Assembly (NCBI GenBank): GCA_949128115.1
Contig: OX421966.1
Coordinates: 57,843,416-57,907,415 of the forward strand
DNA length: 64,000 nt
From: Anaspis maculata
Lineage: Eukaryota > Arthropoda > Insecta > Coleoptera > Scraptiidae
Direction: 5' to 3'
Shown: piece after piece, positions 34,863 to 44,829 of the stretch
Layout of the letters: every line of letters begins with the position of its first letter
Position numbering within the stretch: the first letter of the stretch is position 1
Made by a program: the position numbers and the translations under genes
The notes under the pieces: model-generated
What the model saw: only the letters and a program-made list of their open reading frames with translations
What the model was told of the DNA's origin: nothing
Databases searched by the model: none

Positions 34863-35102
34863 TTATTTGTTTATTAGAATATGCCATTCAACATCTTCAT
34901 TCACAATATTCATACTATTTTCCTTTTTCCATTCGACGAATAAATCATATTCTTGCTCATATTGCGTGCAAGACTTTTCTGGAAGAGAATCGAGGACAAT
35001 GTTCTGATGTTCTTTGCTTTTTCCGAAATAGGTATCTATTGGCACGTCATTCATTTTTTTGTGTTCGATTTGGAAACAAGTCTTAAAAAAATAGGTTGCC
35101 AT
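34863..35102 (-). pseudogene. Possible N-terminal fragment of a Crypton-type tyrosine recombinase protein
   Basis: The minus-strand frame of 79 residues contains LPEKSCTQYEQEYDLFVEW and later NIVNEDVEW. Many insect repeat-encoded proteins with an integrase-type catalytic domain begin with a SAM-like region of the pattern LP-x-KS-x3-Y-x4-Y-x2-F-x2-W, followed by a helix with the sense of ED-x2-L-x-YF. The first half matches and the second is eroded, and the frame stops at once. The catalytic domain (R, HxxR, Y) is absent. I would call it a degraded fragment at moderate to low certainty. It sits just outside the right end of palindrome P2. Confidence 0.4.
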
Positions 35103-35869
35103 AACACAACAATTCAGCCAGCGTGATTATGAGTAAAATACATGAGAATTCCTGCTTGAATTGAAAGAACAAATAGGTACTGCTTGAAGGAGTTGAGTTG
35201 AAGAGGGTTTGAAGAGCTTATACCAAAAAACGTTGTATACAACACGTACGCAAAATGCTTTAGCGGGCTCATCCACCCTTAGCAAGCAAGCAAGCAAATT
35301 CGTCCGCTAAAGATTCATTTTGCGTACCTACTTGTCACATAAAATACTATTGACCGGACAAAAAAATATTTCCAGCCGATTTTTTTTCTTGTCCTCGCAA
35401 ATTATCAGCGGAAAAAATCCTCAGCCACATCACTAAGTGACACCTCCCAGTGCCGGGTTAGGCAATTTTGCTCCCTGGGAACTTCACCTACCATGAAGAA
35501 CAACAGATACCTTCCTATCTATTTAGTACCTACCCTGCAAAAGTGATCTGATACGATGTAGGTGGGTATTAGGTCCCTACTCTCGCACCCATACCTACCA
35601 TTTATACTTCATGCCAATAAACTAATCAGTGTACATTGTCGAATATTGTCTGCAAAGCGGCAACATTTCTGAAATGTCTGATTCGGAAGAAGAATCCAAA
35701 TAAAATTGTCACTGAGAATATCTAAACGTTTTCAAAGAATCCTGATAGTTTTAAAATGAAACAGTTACAAGTTGCTTAAATAAGTGAGTTATCTGAACAG
35801 TGCAAACATATTAAATCGCTTTATGCATATTCCGGATGTTGATTGTGATTTGTATATCCTATCTTTTCA
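35103..35869. other. Non-coding stretch with one small hairpin
   Basis: ACGCAAAATGCTTTAGCGG (about 35249) pairs imperfectly with CCGCTAAAGATTCATTTTGCGT (about 35304). No gene seen. Confidence 0.4.
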
Positions 35870-36593
35870 GCTATATACCGAGTGATCATTTGAAAATTAT
35901 TCTCTTGTACCTGATTTAACTCCCGATTCCTAGTGAATATCTCTTCGAGCAACAACAGTTCCTTTTTATTTCGAGGGAAATATCTAAAACATACATTGGC
36001 GAATTTCTCTCTTTAGCCTCTTTGCCCCCACTCACCTCAACTTCGAAATTTAAAAAGACAACACCTACTTTGCGGTAACTACATCAAATTGAAGAAAATG
36101 AAACTCTATTTCTGGAAACAATAATGAAAAAATTCTCGATTTCTCCTTTTAGACTAGGATCATTTTTTAAAAAGTGGCCTGGAAAGTGGTTCTAGAGGCA
36201 AGTCATGTTAAAGTTTGGCAACATATGTTTTAAGGGTATTTGGACCTCGCTGAATACAAAAACCATTGTTGCCAAGCCGAATTTTGCACCGGAAGCCCCC
36301 ATTAAAGGGGAGGAAAAACCAAAAATCACAATTTTTCACCATTTTTATTGCCGAGACTGAGACCTGTCATTGATGTGAAGTGAATTACATCGTATCCTGA
36401 TCCACTGAGGTCATATACTATCATCTTGACATAATTACTGTCAAAATTTCTGGAGGGGGAGACTGGTGGGGGGGGGGGGAATTTTGACTGTGTAGATGAT
36501 TCATCTTTTCTTTCGATTGTGAGTGAATATAAACATGTTTGGTATTGTTTCCGACTAAATTTCATATTCTCAGCTCAATCATGAGGTCCAAAT

Positions 36594-37514
36594 AGACCGA
36601 AGAAGTGTGACGTCACAACATGGCAACATGGCCAGCGGTTGACATTTTCTGGAGGCCAACGTCAAACGTGACATGACCGTGGGATGCACGGCACGTGGCA
36701 TGCACTTGACGTTTCTCTGTTTGTGTTTGTCATGTGTTTGTCAAATTTTTGCGAAGGTAAATAACGGAAATGGATACAACAAAAAAGATTCATATTTTGG
36801 GCTATAACAGGTGGAGGAAATCAAACTATATTGCTATAAACTAAAAACTGCTAACTATGAACTGCGATCTATTGCTCTTTGCCTCTGAGCATCTCATGAA
36901 CGAGATTGTCGACGGCGATTCTCCTGCCCAGTTTTTCTTCGAGTTCTTCTCGCTGCTTTGATGGACCGTTACAATGAAAACGAGCGTGTTCTGCGTTGTC
37001 CTGACGCTGAGGCTTTTGAGGCTCCCCAGTATTTCTTTCATCCAACTTTGAACCAAGGCGTTCCACTGCCGTTGCCACTGCTCGACGAACTGCTCTCTGG
37101 CCTTGTTTCTGCTTTCTGGTTTGCTGGTGGGCACTCCTAGGCTTGTTTCCTCTAATCGCAAGCATCAGGGCGAAGGGTGGGATACCCGAGAGCACTCGTG
37201 CTGCATCATGCGGAACCGTTCTGTAGGCACTGGTGATTCTGAGTGCAGCTTTGCGCAGCTCTCTGTTGGGCTACGTCTGGCCTTTTTGCAACCAAGTCCG
37301 CCTGTATGACGCTGGCTGTCTCTTAGGCTGGCAATTTCAGCAATGCTCACTGCCATTTTGCACTGACTTTTGTGACTTTTGTTGTGAACCTCCAGAAAAT
37401 GTCATGCCAAACACAACCAAACATAGAAACGTCACGTTCATGTGACGTTGGCCTCCAGAAAATGTCAACCGCCGGCCATGTTGCCATGTTGTGACGTCAT
37501 CACTTCTCCGGTCT
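36594..37514. mobile_element. Foldback with a retrotransposon fragment in its loop
   Basis: The arms of about 80 bp (GTGTGACGTCACAACATGGC at 36606 and the complementary GCCATGTTGTGACGTC near 37482) enclose 760 bp. The loop contains the C-terminal end of an R1-like reverse transcriptase on the minus strand. The loop is also richer in GC than the arms. Confidence 0.7.
36869..37270 (-). pseudogene. R1-like non-LTR retrotransposon, C-terminal fragment
   Basis: Read on the minus strand, the frame gives LRKAALRITSAYRTVPHDAA followed by LSGIPPFALMLA. It closes with DNAEHARFHC and EEKLGRRIAVDNLVHEML. In R1/TRAS-type and related jockey-like retrotransposons these are the conserved block just after the reverse transcriptase (RK-x-ALR-x3-YRT-x-S/P-x-DAA, then GIPPL-like) and the C-terminal tail (D-x-AEH-x3-C-P). 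A stop (plus-strand 37271-37273) precedes the first block, and about 60 residues normally present between the blocks are missing. This is therefore a broken, internally deleted remnant. Confidence 0.75.
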
Positions 37515-37516
37515 AT

Positions 37517-38817
37517 TGCTATTGGCGAAAATCTTTTCCGCGTGGTGGTGCTGTACGCAATCAAACATGGTGGCCCAAGAGGCCTTGACAAATAGGTAGT
37601 AAACGCAGTGCGCATTCACATCAGAACAGCTGTCAACAGTGATAGCTGTCAGTGAAAGCGCAACAGTGAGCCAAGAATTGGGGGTTCGTTGGGATTGGAA
37701 TTTCGTTGCAGTATCTCTAACTTATTTTTGTTTTAGAAAATGCCGATAATACAGATTCATTTGCCCAATATTTATGGTCATGTTGGTGACCAAATCAGCC
37801 CCCTCTCGACTCGACAAAGTGCGAAGAAGTGATTGAGGCAGGTCATTTAATCGTGTGTGGGGTGACTGGGGCTCACTGCGACTGTGAGACTCTTGTGCTT
37901 TGTTATATCTCATGAATGGATCATTGAAAACCATTTGGAGGTTAGGTTCTGTGGCCCAGTTGTTAGAACAATGTCGTGAACTCGTGAAGCCATCTCCGAT
38001 AAGCCAGTGAGAGCAGCCGGAGAGCCTGGAGATCAACGCCAGCGGTATTGAGAGAAGAGACCTGGCCTGCAAATCAGAATCCGTTACTCGCCTCATCAGT
38101 TCAGATTTAGAACAACTTAATTGATAGGAAAATATTTTCCATTGTAGAAACACTAACATCAACCGATGCATGCTATGATTAAATAATACTCAATTATTAT
38201 TGATAAACTATGATTTGTATTATTCTAGACAGCGGTAAATGCTCATTAGCTACTGGAATTTTACTTCACAGTCAATGTATGAGTCGTACGATTACTCCAA
38301 AAGAATGTTTATCTCTCTGGCCTAAACAATCATTGTTGTCTGATTTTCGTGATGCGTCCTGTTGTACCTATGCCTTGTCTTGTGGGGGCTTGGTATTTCC
38401 ACCTTGTGTGCAAGGAGCTCACACAACTCAACACCTGTAATGTGAAATAAGCATTCAGAGATTGCATTTTTCGGCCAGCATTTCACCAACTTACGTAGGT
38501 ATCAGCTTTTATTTGCTGCTGCATTGTGCATTGTGTCCATCGGCGTATACTAACGCAGTAATTCAAGTCAAACTACAACACTCACTCGCTCACATTCACG
38601 ACGATGTGGAAAACAAGGAAGACAAAAATTTTTTATTATTTTTCGACTGTCAAAACTGTCAATATTTTTATGATTTGGAGTAGGTACTGTCAACTGTCGA
38701 GTGCTACTGCGCTACTGCGCTGGGCTGTGCGCTGGGTACCTATTTGTCAAGGCCCCTTGGGCCACCATGTTTGATTGCGTTCAGCGCCTTCTGGTGGCTG
38801 CTGATTTTTGCCAATAT
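37517..38817. mobile_element. 1.3-kb inverted-repeat element
   Basis: CAATCAAACATGGTGGCCCA (37558) and TGACAAATAGGTA pair with their complements at 38737-38780, and weaker pairing extends the arms to 37517 and 38817. The interior holds an A-box-like TGGCCCAGTTGTTAGA near 37948 but no matching B-box. It has an unrecognised 149-residue minus-strand frame (37722-38171) with no motif I trust. Confidence 0.65.
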
Positions 38818-39189
38818 GAGCGAGTTTGAACAAGTTCTAGATGATAAAACATGTTTTTTGTCAATATTTTTTTCACGTCTTCAAGCTATGTTATTTCATT
38901 GGAAATCTGTATTTTTCCTCAAAATTCTTGCATAGTTCGTTAGACTGGTGTATTTCACACAATAAAGTCACGTAATTGATGTGCCTCTACCTTTTAAAAT
39001 TTGAAAAAAAATATTTTTTTTGCGGAAATTGTTTGGCGCTACTTTTCAATTTATTTTTTGTTATTGTTTCATTGTATGATGAAAAACTGTGGTTCTCTAA
39101 CCAGAATTTTAAAGATAACTTCAGTTGATATTCCAGAAAATACTTTTTTCAAAAAGAAGAGTTTTTCATGTCAGAATCTGATGCCCAGT

Positions 39190-39640
39190 GGGCAAGAGTC
39201 CTCTCAGAGAGGTCTGAGGTGTTCTATTGAGCTCGAGAAAAGGTTACCTTTTCCGAACTTCTTTGAGGTGTCCTATCAGAGTCTTTAGGTAGGTTGTTTT
39301 TTTTTTCAACTTCTTTGTGACGTTCTTCTGAGCTCCAGAAATGTTACCTCTTTTGAACTTCTTTGAGATGTCCTATCAAGCTCTGGAGTAGGTTACCTTT
39401 TATTCAAGATGTTTTATAAAGCTCCAAACAAGGTAACCTTTCTCAAACTTCCACAAAAAGTTCTATTTCAGCTTCAAAAAAGAGTTCTTCTTCAAGCTTC
39501 TTTGGTATCTGTTTAATTAGGCCTCGAATTAGGCTTTAAAAAAGGCTACCGTTTTTGAGTTTCCATGAGATGATCTACCAAACCTCCAAGAAAAGTTACC
39601 TTTTTCAAACGTCTTGGGCACGTGTTTTTCACCATCAACC
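39190..39640. repeat. Degenerate tandem repeat, about 60-70 bp period
   Basis: Units with the core GGTTACCTTTT, then AACTTCTTTGAG, then TGTCCTATCAGAGCTC repeat about six times with considerable drift. They lie in the loop of palindrome P3. Non-coding. Confidence 0.65.
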
Positions 39641-40929
39641 TCTGAAAAGAACAACTCCTCAAAATTTATTTTCATGAGATGTAAGTACCTACATTCGAAT
39701 AAGAAGCCACATTCTTATAATAATACCAAGGGACGAGGTAGACAAAGAGATTTTGAAATCGAATGTAATAAATGTAAAATGATAAAACCTGTAATAATTG
39801 TATCATTCAACTTAATGTTTATGGTAATGTTCGTACCTACCCTCGGTTGCACCAAATTCTCTTCAGTTTTATTAGCGTATTTTTTATCCTATAAATTATG
39901 ATATCTCAATGCAAATCGAAGTTTTTTTTTCAAAATTCTTGCGTAGTTTGCCAGTCTGGTGTATTTTACACAATATGTTTACGTATTGAGAGTGTCTTCA
40001 CTTTTTAAAATATGAAAAACTTGAGTTTTGGTCATATATACATCATACGGCAAAAAAACAAAGTTGAGAAGTAGCTCCAAACAATTTCCACAAATTTTTA
40101 TTTTTCCATATTTTAAAGAGTGGAGGCAAATCGATTGGATGATGTATTGTGTGAAATACATCAGACTAACAAACTACGTGAGAATTTTGAGAAAAAATGC
40201 GGATTTGGAATGAAATAAGATAGCCTAAAGACGTAAAAAAATATTGACAAAAAATATGTTTTATCATGTGAAACTTGTTCAAACTCGCTTTTATCGCAAT
40301 TCAAACACCGTAATTAAACTGAGCATATGGAATTTAGTCGGAAACGATACCCGACATGTTTATATTCACTGAAAATCGAGAGAAAAGAAGAATCATTTAC
40401 ACAGTCAACATTTCTCCCCACCAGTCTCCCCCTCTAGAAATTTTCACAGTAATTATGTCAAGATTATAGTATGAGACCTCAGTTCATCAAGATACTATGT
40501 AATTCACTTCACATCAATGACAGGTCGCAGTCCCGGTATTAAAAATGGTGGAAAATGGTGATTTTTGGTCTTCCCTCCCCTTTAACCCCCCATTGCGTGC
40601 TTCCGGTGCAAAACTCGGCTTGGCTACAATGGTGTTTGTATTCAGCGAGGTCCAAATACCCTTAAAACGTATGTTGCCAAACTTTAACATGACTTGCCTC
40701 TAGCATTGCTTTTTATCCGAAAAGATCCTAGACTATTTATTAAATTGCAGGTACATTCGAAGAAAGAGGAAAAGTGGAGTTTTTGAAAACTTTGGAAACC
40801 TTTTTTCCAGAAAGAATTCAGTTTCTCCCAATTTAGTGTAGTTACCACAAAGTAGGTAGAGCGTCACTCCAAATTTTGAAGTTGAGGGGGAGCGAAAGGG
40901 TGAATTTGGGTTGCACTTTTTCCACAGAA

Positions 40930-40951
40930 ATTCCCCCCCCCCCCCCCCCCC
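40930..40951. repeat. Poly-C tract
   Basis: A run of about 20 consecutive C bases. Together with the G runs at 36470-36480 and 56411-56425 it may mark slippage-prone sites. Confidence 0.9.
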
Positions 40952-42527
40952 GATGCTATGCAGGATGATGAGCAGGATGACGTTGACTGCATTGAAGAGA
41001 ATTGAGATGCCGAGAATATTGAATTATACATTCAGAAAATTTTAGGAAGAAGGGGTTCCCAACCTTTTGGTTGGAGTTCCCAAAAATATTTTTCCCAGAA
41101 AAAGAATTTTATGCTCTTTGATTTGATGTGTTATTTGAAATTTCGAAGTTGATGTGGGTGGGGGCGAAGGGGCTCAAAACAGAAACTCGCCAATGCATGC
41201 TTTAGATGTTCCCCTCGATACAAAAATCGACCCACTTTCCTCGCAGAAATCTTCACTAGGTGAATCGATAGTTTTAACCTACGGATGGACAGTTTTCAAA
41301 TGATCACCCGGTATACCTATAGGTATAGGTACTTGAGACGACGCGACGTAGTCCGGATGTTAAGAGCCATAATACCACCATCACCTTGCATTTGATGATT
41401 AAGCAGTGCCGTTTGGTACGAATTTTGTACATACCCATGCCTTAATTTCAAGAGGTGTTGCCAAGATGTAGGTCCGTGCAGACGCCGTATACAAAGTGAT
41501 CAAAAATGCAAAAATTCCAACTCATGAATAAAAAAAGTTGGGGGCACAAAAATCAGCATGTGGATTCACAATTCAATGCTTATTAAGCTGGAAAAAAACC
41601 ACATCTGAATATTTCCAGCCGTTTCAGAAATATTTTTAGTCAAGTGGTTGATTTCATGGGAATGGATATTTTACAAAAAATCAGTGATTTTCCAAGATAT
41701 TTGGATAAAACTTTGCATGTCGACAAAGAATGTCCTCATGAATTGAATGTGGTGTGTTGCCACCGTCCCCGCCTACTATGTTCTAAAATATGACAGTCGA
41801 CTCCTTTTTCTCTTATGGCCGCCATCTTGAACTCGCTCATTATGGAATAAGTGGAAAATCAAGTGGTACTGGTAGTAATGGTCATACTCAATAATATAAA
41901 TGCAAAAGTAACCGTTCTTAGTATATTTGAATTAGAATTTTTGCTTGAAGAAAGTAGTTCTCAAACGGTTTTTTGCTATATGATTAACTCATTTCCACCT
42001 GTTCAACATGTTGAAAGCATACATCCCTGTGACGCGTAATACTCAGTATACTGGGTGAATATCAAAAAACTTAATCTTTAGACTTTTTCATTCTGGTGAA
42101 ATAATTCTCGAAAAAAACAGCCTCTCAACATTCAGCAATCTTATGGTCTCTCACTGAAGGTGTGAAAAATTCACCCCTTGATAGCTGCTGGTATTCTACG
42201 TACAGGGTGAAATCAATTTTTTCTCAATAAATTTTATCTTGATCAAATCAATCCGGACAAAGACCAATTCCGGCTCTGTTAGAAGTCTATAATATCTCAT
42301 TTGAGATATGGAAATGTCACATTCCTTAAACTGCTAAAACATGACATACAAGGTGGAGCACCCTTTTTTTCTTTCATTTTTCTCCTAGGTCACATTAATT
42401 CGGATGATAATCTCACCCACTTCAAAAGAGAGCCAAAAGAGTATTTGGCAAAACATATAAAAAATTTACATTTCTGCAATCACTGCAACTACAGGCCACT
42501 GTAGCATCAAGCATTTTTGCGATTTTG

Positions 42528-42578
42528 GTTGTGCGAGGAGTTGCTAAGGACAATTTCCTTAGCAACTCCTTGCACAAC
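42528..42578. repeat. Perfect 23-bp stem hairpin at the centre of P4
   Basis: GTTGTGCGAGGAGTTGCTAA plus AGG-like closure pairs fully with TTAGCAACTCCTTGCACAAC around a loop of about 5 nt. The only non-Watson-Crick position would be a G:U pair in RNA. The surrounding palindrome arms are far more diverged, so this segment is either younger or under constraint. Confidence 0.85.
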
Positions 42579-43242
42579 AAAAGCTGAAGCAACATATAAT
42601 TCATCCTGTATATCAAGTCAGAGTGATATTAGTGATGTAATTTTTTTATATGGCTTGCAGAAAACTCTGAGCTTTCCAGTAAACCAGATAAGATTATTAT
42701 CCCTATCAATTTTACCCAGAAAAAAAAATTAAACAAATGAAGTATGTTTCACTCTGTAGGTTGTGTTCAAGGAGTTTGAGGAATGTGACATTTTTATATC
42801 GTAAATGAGAGATTGAACGCTTGTAACAACGCTGAAATTGGTTTTTGTGTGGATTGATTTGATGAAGAAGAAAAACATTGAAAAAAAATCACTGTCACCT
42901 GTACTGTCACCCTGTACGTAGGATAACAGCGGCTATGGAGGGGGAAAATTTCCAAACTTTCAATAGGAGACTATAAGGTCGCTAAATAATGAGAAACTGT
43001 TTTTGTCGAGGATTGTTTCACCGAAATAAATTTTCAAAGATTTATTTTTCAATTTTCACCCTGTATACCAAATATTACTCGTCACAGGGATGTATGCTTT
43101 CAACATGTTGTACAGGTGGGGATAAGCTAACCATATAGCAAAAAAACATTTGAGAACTACTTTCTTCGAGCAAGAGATTTTTTTCACTATTTTAAGTACA
43201 CTATCTTGGTAAGTAACTTTTTGTGATTGGCCACTTGACAAT

Positions 43243-43661
43243 GTTGAGCCCATTTTTATGATTTTTATAGCACTTCGGCGCTTAACACGACCAAAATGAC
43301 CATTGTAAAGATGAAAATGGGGTTGTAAACCAATCCATCATTTTGTTTGGTCTGTCTGGCAATTGTGCATATCCGAAAAAAATTTGTAATACCAAAAATC
43401 GACCAAAAATGACCCACCGACAAAAAAACGGCGAGTCAAAAACGAGAAATTCATCAAATAAACGTATTTCCAAAACTTACCTCATTTATTCAGGATATTT
43501 CCAGTATATTTTGGGAATGACTAATGAAAAATCAAAATGGTTCCGTAATTCATCTTGAACAAGATATTGGATTGTTTCAATACCTCATAGTCATCTTCAC
43601 AGTGGTCATTAAGGTCATGGTAAGCGCTGAAGTGCTGTAAAACTCGTAAAAATGGGTTAAC
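43243..43661. mobile_element. 419-bp MITE inserted in the right arm of P4
   Basis: GTTGAGCCCATTTTTATGAT and AGCACTTCGGCGCTTA at the left pair with their diverged complements at the right. The left arm of P4 lacks the segment, so it inserted after the palindrome formed. Confidence 0.65.
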
Positions 43662-44277
43662 ATAGTCTTATGGTCAATTAAAAAGAGTTATTCACTGAGA
43701 ACGGTTATTTTTGCATTTAGATTACTGGCTATGACCATTGCTACTAGTTTCAATTGATTTCTCACTTATTTCATAATGACCCAATTCAAAATGGCGGTCA
43801 TAAGAAAGAAAGCAGCCGACTGTCATATTTTCAAAAATAGTAGGCGGGGACGGTGGCAACCGAGGTGGCAACACATCACATTTCATTTATGAGGTCATTC
43901 TTTGTGGAAATGCAAAGATTTATCCAAATATCTTGGAAAATCACTGAAATATTGAAAAATGTCCATTCCCATGAGAGCGACCAATAAATTCCAAATATTT
44001 TAGAAACGGCTGGAAATATTCAAACACGGCTTGTTTTAGCTTGATGAGCATTAAATTGTGAATATTCATGGTGATTTTCATGACTCCAATTTTTTTGGTT
44101 CATGAGTTGGAATTTTTGCATTTTTGATCACCCTGTATACGGGTTCTGCAGAGACCCACATCTTGGCAACAACTCTCAAAATTAAGGCATGGGTATGTAC
44201 AACATTCGTACCAAACGGCACTGCTTAATCATTAAATGCAAGGTGGTTGGCGCTTAACATCCAGACTAACGCGACGT

Positions 44278-44813
44278 GTGTTTATGGGAGGTTTAGATAC
44301 GTCGCCAATTTGTTTGTTCAAGCTCAATTTCCACAATTGAAAAAATTGGTTGCTCGGTTGTGTCATTCCAAAACTTTTCACGACTAGTATCCAGGAACTT
44401 ATGGGAATTATATTTAATATTCTGCAGGAACTTGAAAGTTTTGTTAGGTAGAACGTAGAAGTTTGTAGAACTTGAATTTCCCGGGAAAAAGTGGAATCTT
44501 TTTCCAAATCATCTTAATAATTGTGAAAATCGTTGATTAAGGCTTCACTTGAAGCTCCATCATTTGAGTCCGGTCTTGATCAACAGGCCGGTTATGTTCA
44601 ACAATCACTTACCTACCCTTTGTTTAAAAAAAAAACTGGTATAAATCTGCTCACAAGCTAAGAAGTTAGAAATTTGCACTTTTCACAAGGAACCAAATTA
44701 GGTAGAAATAAAATCGAGTGAGGCAGTCAGACATATTTGAAGGCTGTGTGAATTAGGAAGTTATTCCCATTCCCATTCCCATTCCCATTCTTCCAGCATT
44801 TTATCACATATTC
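44278..44813. other. Non-coding flank with an ATTCCC microsatellite
   Basis: ATTCCC repeats about four times at 44764-44790. Nothing else is supported before the retrotransposon target site. Confidence 0.5.
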
Positions 44814-44815
44814 TG

Positions 44816-44829
44816 TATAATTCGAGGTA
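44816..44829. repeat. Target-site duplication, left copy
   Basis: TATAATTCGAGGTA here is identical to 47884-47897. The two copies flank the reverse-transcriptase element exactly. Confidence 0.8.

Larger units (their letters stand above)
35870..41323. repeat. Giant 5.5-kb interrupted palindrome (P3)
   Basis: The left arm 35870-36578 pairs with 40319-41323. Examples are ACATATGTTTTAAGGGTATT (about 36221) with its complement near 40665, and TTCCGACTAAATT with its complement near 40331. Pairing resumes inward as 38800-39010 with 40090-40318. The 2.2 kb between 36590 and 38817 exists only on the left side and is itself two foldbacks. The right arm carries a run of about 20 C at 40930-40950. No intact gene. 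Confidence 0.75.
41341..44277. repeat. Giant 2.9-kb palindrome (P4) centred on a perfect hairpin
   Basis: The outer blocks ACGCGACGTAGTCCGGATGT (41341) and the complement near 44258-44277 pair. So do TTAAGCAGTGCCGTTTGGTA (about 41399) with its complement near 44208, and CAACATGTTGAAAGCATACA (about 42003) with its complement near 43091. The inner blocks centre on 42555, where a 23-bp perfect hairpin sits. The right arm is longer because it holds a 419-bp MITE (43243-43661). No gene recognised. Confidence 0.8.

Noticed and set aside
37722..38171. 149-residue minus-strand frame as a host gene
   Set aside because: No recognisable motif, no splice context, and it lies in the interior of an inverted-repeat element.
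39190..39640. CRISPR-like or other prokaryotic array
   Set aside because: Units are degenerate and contiguous with no unique spacers, and the window is clearly eukaryotic.
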